Shown here one piece after another: positions 61,378-64,000 of a stretch of DNA of 64,000 nt; the first letter of the stretch is position 1; every line of letters begins with the position of its first letter. The notes below the pieces were generated by a model. That model saw only the letters and a program-made list of their open reading frames with translations. It was not told the DNA's origin and made no database searches. The stretch covers positions 377,501-441,500 of the forward strand of contig NZ_SHKP01000005.1 in assembly GCF_004217215.1 (NCBI RefSeq), given 5' to 3'. Made by a program: the position numbers and the translations under genes. The DNA is from Rivibacter subsaxonicus. GTDB taxonomy: Bacteria > Pseudomonadota > Gammaproteobacteria > Burkholderiales > Burkholderiaceae_C.

Positions 61378-61470
61378 TCCTCGCCCTTCGCTTCGGATGC
61401 CGCCACGCCGCTAGCTGGTCCTTGGCCCTGTCGGCATACTCCGGCCGGTTCGACAGGGGAGGCGACAAAC

Positions 61471-61977
61471 GTGGTTGATGGTCTTGGCAGATCGGCGTCG
61501 ATGAGATCAAGCAGGGCGCAGCCGGTGCTGAAGAACGCGGGCAAGTACCTTGGCGACCCAACGGTCGTGTCCGAGCTCGTGCGCGGCTTCGTCTCGCGCG
61601 TCGTCGGTCTGCGCGCCACGTGGCATGAGTCTGGTGGTGCAGCCGACCCGACGGAAGAGATTCGCCAGCTCGTACGCGACATGGGCGACGTGTTCCTCGG
61701 GCGCGATGCTCGCTATGTCCCCCAGCCGTTCAACGCGCGGCACCGGCTCGGCGTGATGATCCGGGTCGCGCTCTCGAGCGGGGACAAGGATCCTGGCGAG
61801 GCCTTCTTCGACTTGCTCGCGCGCTGCGCGCTGCAGTCCTCGATCGACCTGGACGCCGGCAAGCCGGCCGCGCAGGTGCAGGCCGAACTCGAGGTCAAGG
61901 TGCAGGCGGCCATTGAGTTCCTGCTCGGGCGCTCGCAACCGGCAGCATGGACCGACGGTGAGAAGGCAACTCCGTAG
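61471..61977 (+). CDS. Hypothetical protein in the mobile region
   Basis: A 168-residue protein starting at GTG 61471 with GGGGAGG about 8 bases upstream; ATG at 61501 is an alternative. Helical, with KYLGDPTVVSELVRGFVSRVVGLRATW, then a Gly/Asp segment and QAELEVKVQAAIEFLLGRS. No known family recognised. Third-position GC is high, so it is a genuine gene rather than noise. Immediately followed by the small ORF at 61980-62174. Possibly a replication- or transfer-accessory gene of the element; that is inference from the neighbouring relaxase. Confidence 0.6.
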   Translation: MVDGLGRSASMRSSRAQPVLKNAGKYLGDPTVVSELVRGFVSRVVGLRATWHESGGAADPTEEIRQLVRDMGDVFLGRDARYVPQPFNARHRLGVMIRVALSSGDKDPGEAFFDLLARCALQSSIDLDAGKPAAQVQAELEVKVQAAIEFLLGRSQPAAWTDGEKATP

Positions 61978-61979
61978 GC

Positions 61980-62174
61980 CTGACAGCCCCACCGAAGCCC
62001 GGGCGCGGCTGCACAGGGCCGCCGCTTGCGGAGAAGCGCGAAGAGTGGCTAACACTCATTGTCAATACGACCGCGATCTTCTTGGAGAAGCCCGGTAGCA
62101 ACTCGTGGCTGCTGACCGGGGGTGAACTGGTGCCTGACGGCAAGGCGCGGGTTGCGTCGCGCACCCTCCCCTAA
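61980..62174 (+). CDS. Small unlisted ORF with probable rare start
   Basis: An open frame of 64 codons ending at TAA 62172-62174, beginning 2 bases after the stop of the 61471 gene. The translation (ending KARVASRTLP, with a hydrophobic middle WLTLIVNTTAIFLEKPG) looks coding and has consistent codon use. No ATG, GTG or TTG occurs at its beginning; CTG at 61980 is the best start, or it may be the out-of-frame remainder of the upstream gene after a frameshift. Function unknown. Confidence 0.4.
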   Translation: MTAPPKPGRGCTGPPLAEKREEWLTLIVNTTAIFLEKPGSNSWLLTGGELVPDGKARVASRTLP

Positions 62175-62265
62175 CGCAACACGCCCCGACACGCACTCGC
62201 GATGAACTGAGAGAGGGCCGCGATGCTCCTGGCGATCTGTGCACTCCGCGGCACGCCGACGCGAG

Positions 62266-63408
62266 TCAAATCAGACACCTCCGCCGGCTGAGTGCGGCCA
62301 ACGCTTCGTCGACCGACCGTTGCGCACAAGCCTTCAGCTCGCGGCTAACCGCCGGCCGAGGATTGATTTCTCCCGTATCGCCATCCCAGCACGCAGCGCC
62401 CGTGGCCTCGTCACGCCCCCTCGTGAAGGCTAATCGAGGCTCTGCATCGACCAGTGGCGCAGACTTGCCCGAGGCCGGCGTCGGCGTCGTCGACTCGCGA
62501 ACTGCTGCCGCCTTGCTAGCGCCAATGGCGAGATGAATCCCCGATGCCGACGGCGCGGCTAAACCTACACAGGATAGGCTTCGGTCCTTGTCCTTATCGC
62601 CGATCTGAAAGCCTACAGCTTTCGTGAGCGGCACGGCATCGCGCTCGCGGCTCGGTCCCTTACCCTTGCTGATCATGATCTGGGTGAAGGTACGCGACCT
62701 CTTTGCCCTTCCTAGCGGTGGCGGTAGGCTCACCTGAAGCGCCGTCACCATTGACACCGGATCGGCTTCGATCATGTCCCTGATCTCCGGCCAGACCTTG
62801 CTCCCCAGCACGAGATCTCCGCGCCGCTTCAGCGCATCAATGACAAGGGCGGCGGCTTGTGCCTTGGCGTTGCCCTGCAAACGCCTCGGAGGACGCAGCA
62901 ACCCGAACTTGGACGCAACGTCTGCGTGAAACCGCTCGTGGTGCTCGGCCAGCTTCTGGCGATCTCCGACGAGGCTTGAGCCGCGCATGCGACCGTCGAC
63001 CATCGGCAGTAGCAACACGTGGCAATGTGGCTGCGCTTCATCGAGGTGAATATCGCTGCTGAGCACCGGGCACCCGAAATGCGCTTCCGCCCATTCAGTG
63101 CACGCGGTGAAGTAGCTCGCGGGGTCAACCTCTGAGCGGACTGGCAGGCTGAACACAATCTCCACGCACGCAACCGCATCCTTGCGTACGAGGCGCGCCC
63201 CGCCAGCGGCCATCAGGTCCTTTGCGAACTGCACGACCGCCTCCGGCGTATCCGGACCTCGAAGCACGATGTTCCTGTGCGAGCTTGAACAATCGATGCG
63301 CAGGCTGCGTGCGTTCTCGGTTGCGATGGCGCGGCGGTTGTGGCGAGCAGCGGGAAGAAGCGTGGTCGACGGCAACTTCTTCATTCTCATGAAGCCTTGA
63401 CTACTCAT
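62266..63408 (-). CDS. mob: MobV-type relaxase (Mob/Pre plasmid recombination protein)
   Basis: A 380-residue relaxase. The metal-binding motif HLDEAQPHCH is at 121-130, matching the Mob_Pre HxDExxPHxH, preceded by an RHNRR motif near residue 22 (the conserved HNxR). It nicks the plasmid or element at oriT to start conjugal mobilisation. The C-terminal part is Ala/Arg-rich and lacks a recognised helicase domain. The ATG at 63408 overlaps the AlpA-like gene stop. No type IV secretion genes are in the window, so the element would be mobilised by a helper. Confidence 0.85.
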   Translation of the reverse strand: MSSQGFMRMKKLPSTTLLPAARHNRRAIATENARSLRIDCSSSHRNIVLRGPDTPEAVVQFAKDLMAAGGARLVRKDAVACVEIVFSLPVRSEVDPASYFTACTEWAEAHFGCPVLSSDIHLDEAQPHCHVLLLPMVDGRMRGSSLVGDRQKLAEHHERFHADVASKFGLLRPPRRLQGNAKAQAAALVIDALKRRGDLVLGSKVWPEIRDMIEADPVSMVTALQVSLPPPLGRAKRSRTFTQIMISKGKGPSRERDAVPLTKAVGFQIGDKDKDRSLSCVGLAAPSASGIHLAIGASKAAAVRESTTPTPASGKSAPLVDAEPRLAFTRGRDEATGAACWDGDTGEINPRPAVSRELKACAQRSVDEALAALSRRRCLI

Positions 63409-63631
63409 CACCGACAGCCCTCGCCGCAGCCGTTCCCGGTGACTGCGCAGCCCGCCGGTTCAGCTGCGCGTCCATCCATGCATCGACCTCCGTCGACAAC
63501 CAACCGACCGAGCGGCCACCCAGCGGCACCGGCGCCGGAAAGCGCCCCTCGGTGATCCAGCGACGGATCGTTGGTCCGGACAAGCCGGTGCGCGCCTTCA
63601 CGACCGGCAAACGCAAAAACACGTGATTCAT
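63401..63631 (-). CDS. AlpA-like DNA-binding regulator / excisionase-type protein
   Basis: A 76-residue protein with an AlpA/MerR-like HTH: FLRLPVVKARTGLSGPTIRRWITEGRFPAPVPLGGRSVGWLSTEVDAWM (ends quoted as FLRLPVVKA and VDAWM). Proteins like this activate an integrase or act as excisionase in integrated elements. AGGAGTGCT lies before the ATG at 63631. The stop overlaps the relaxase start, so the two form an operon. No integrase is visible in the window; it would lie to the right. Confidence 0.85.
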   Translation of the reverse strand: MNHVFLRLPVVKARTGLSGPTIRRWITEGRFPAPVPLGGRSVGWLSTEVDAWMDAQLNRRAAQSPGTAAARAVGDE

Positions 63632-64000
63632 CAAGAGCACTCCTGAGCACAGTTGGGACACTCAGAAGGTTTGCGTCACGACCAGATGCGCGGTTGGTCG
63701 TCAACATGACCGTCGCATGCGGGCGACACCTTGCGCGCATGAAGCGGCCCGTGTCGCCAAGTGCATTAGCGCGTTCTTGACCTCGCCCGTGGAATCACTT
63801 TGCTTTGCGCGTCGATCGGGTGCGCGAGCAGGGACATCTCGGCTATCACGCGGGGAGCCACCCTCGTGATTGCGCGTCTTCGAGCTGCCCTTGGCGGTAG
63901 CAGCTTGGCCTGCATGCTGGCGGGCAGGTCGAGCGAATCCGCCGAGAAGTTGAGCCTAGACACCATGCGATCGTCATTCGGCTCCCCGCTGGGACATTTG
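63632..64000. other. Right-edge region of the mobile element, mostly noncoding
   Basis: About 370 bases upstream of the AlpA-like gene. It contains inverted repeats at 63678-63705 (ACGACCA/TGGTCGT and GTTG/CAAC around GTCGT), suitable as an origin-of-transfer candidate for the adjacent MobV relaxase, and a weak open frame on the minus strand (63766-63966). No integrase, tRNA or attachment site is seen before the window ends. Confidence 0.4.
63766..63966 (-). CDS. Doubtful small ORF
   Basis: A 66-codon frame whose middle (SADSLDLPASMQAKLLPP) looks plausible but whose second half is Arg/Ala-rich and of random character. No Shine-Dalgarno is evident. It may be real or chance in GC-rich DNA. Confidence 0.25.
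   Translation of the reverse strand: MVSRLNFSADSLDLPASMQAKLLPPRAARRRAITRVAPRVIAEMSLLAHPIDAQSKVIPRARSRTR

Larger units (their letters stand above)
60167..61470. other. Atypical noncoding-looking region with palindromes
   Basis: About 1.3 kb without a supported gene. Open frames on both strands (for example 60719-61021 plus, 60712-61296 minus) have Ser/Arg/Cys-rich translations, poor starts and no recognisable families, unlike the clean coding to the left. Three long palindromes (60517-60546, 61186-61219, 61347-61377), an inverted repeat with 9-base arms at 60914-60945 and repeated TTGCAAC/CATGGACA words stand out. It resembles the noncoding or decayed flank of a mobile element. Confidence 0.55.

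Overview
The window is high-GC DNA from a betaproteobacterial chromosome. Gene content and order (mnmG-rsmG-parA-parB, kdsD-kdsC-lptC, the rsmI/yraN/SIS/dolP block, a ydcSTUV-patD polyamine locus and prkA-yeaH-spoVR) point to Burkholderiales, probably near the Rubrivivax/Leptothrix/Ideonella group; this placement is from gene order and protein resemblance only. No rRNA, tRNA or CRISPR array is visible. Two parS-like sites beside parA/parB suggest the centre of the window lies in the chromosome-partitioning (origin-proximal) region.

Layout. 1-4.7 kb: 3' end of a type IV pilus retraction ATPase, a 3-hydroxyisobutyrate dehydrogenase-family enzyme, and the dolP / SIS (DiaA/GmhA) / yraN block facing rsmI. 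4.8-8.5 kb: tldD, then a DAHP synthase preceded by a previously unlisted Phe/Tyr/Trp-rich leader peptide and an intrinsic terminator (transcription attenuator), and two small genes. 8.5-12.1 kb: a four-gene minus-strand operon of exported or membrane proteins including a trypsin-like protease and a lipoprotein. 12.1-15.4 kb: PduO-type adenosyltransferase, a D-lactate dehydrogenase-like flavoprotein, a methyltransferase and a small membrane protein. 15.4-20.3 kb: prkA-yeaH-spoVR. 20.9-26.5 kb: polyamine ABC importer plus gamma-aminobutyraldehyde dehydrogenase. 26.8-28.5 kb: an SDR/TetR divergent pair with a palindromic operator. 28.7-37.8 kb: lysR, parB, four unrelated genes, parA, rsmG, mnmG.

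37.9-48.9 kb contains the most interesting locus: a LuxR-type regulator, a 56-residue double-glycine-leader peptide gene, an HlyD-type adaptor and a C39-peptidase ABC exporter, all on one strand. Matching 16-bp lux-box-like motifs lie upstream of the peptide operon (one copy) and between luxR and a divergent 138-residue unknown gene (two tandem copies). No luxI is present. This looks like a self-contained secreted-peptide system under LuxR-type control. Beside it are a NatAB-like ABC transporter/peptidase operon and a TSUP permease.

49-60.2 kb is core: GMC oxidoreductase, MarC, a BtuF-like protein, an RRM/glycine-rich RNA-binding protein with a terminator in its leader, an SDR joined to lptC-kdsC-kdsD, a CPA2 antiporter, a SixA-like phosphatase, apt and a cyclic-nucleotide-binding protein. 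From about 60.2 kb to the end the DNA changes character: sparse coding, three long palindromes, a MobV-type relaxase overlapping an AlpA-like regulator, and small unknown ORFs. It looks like part of an integrated mobilizable element running off the right edge.
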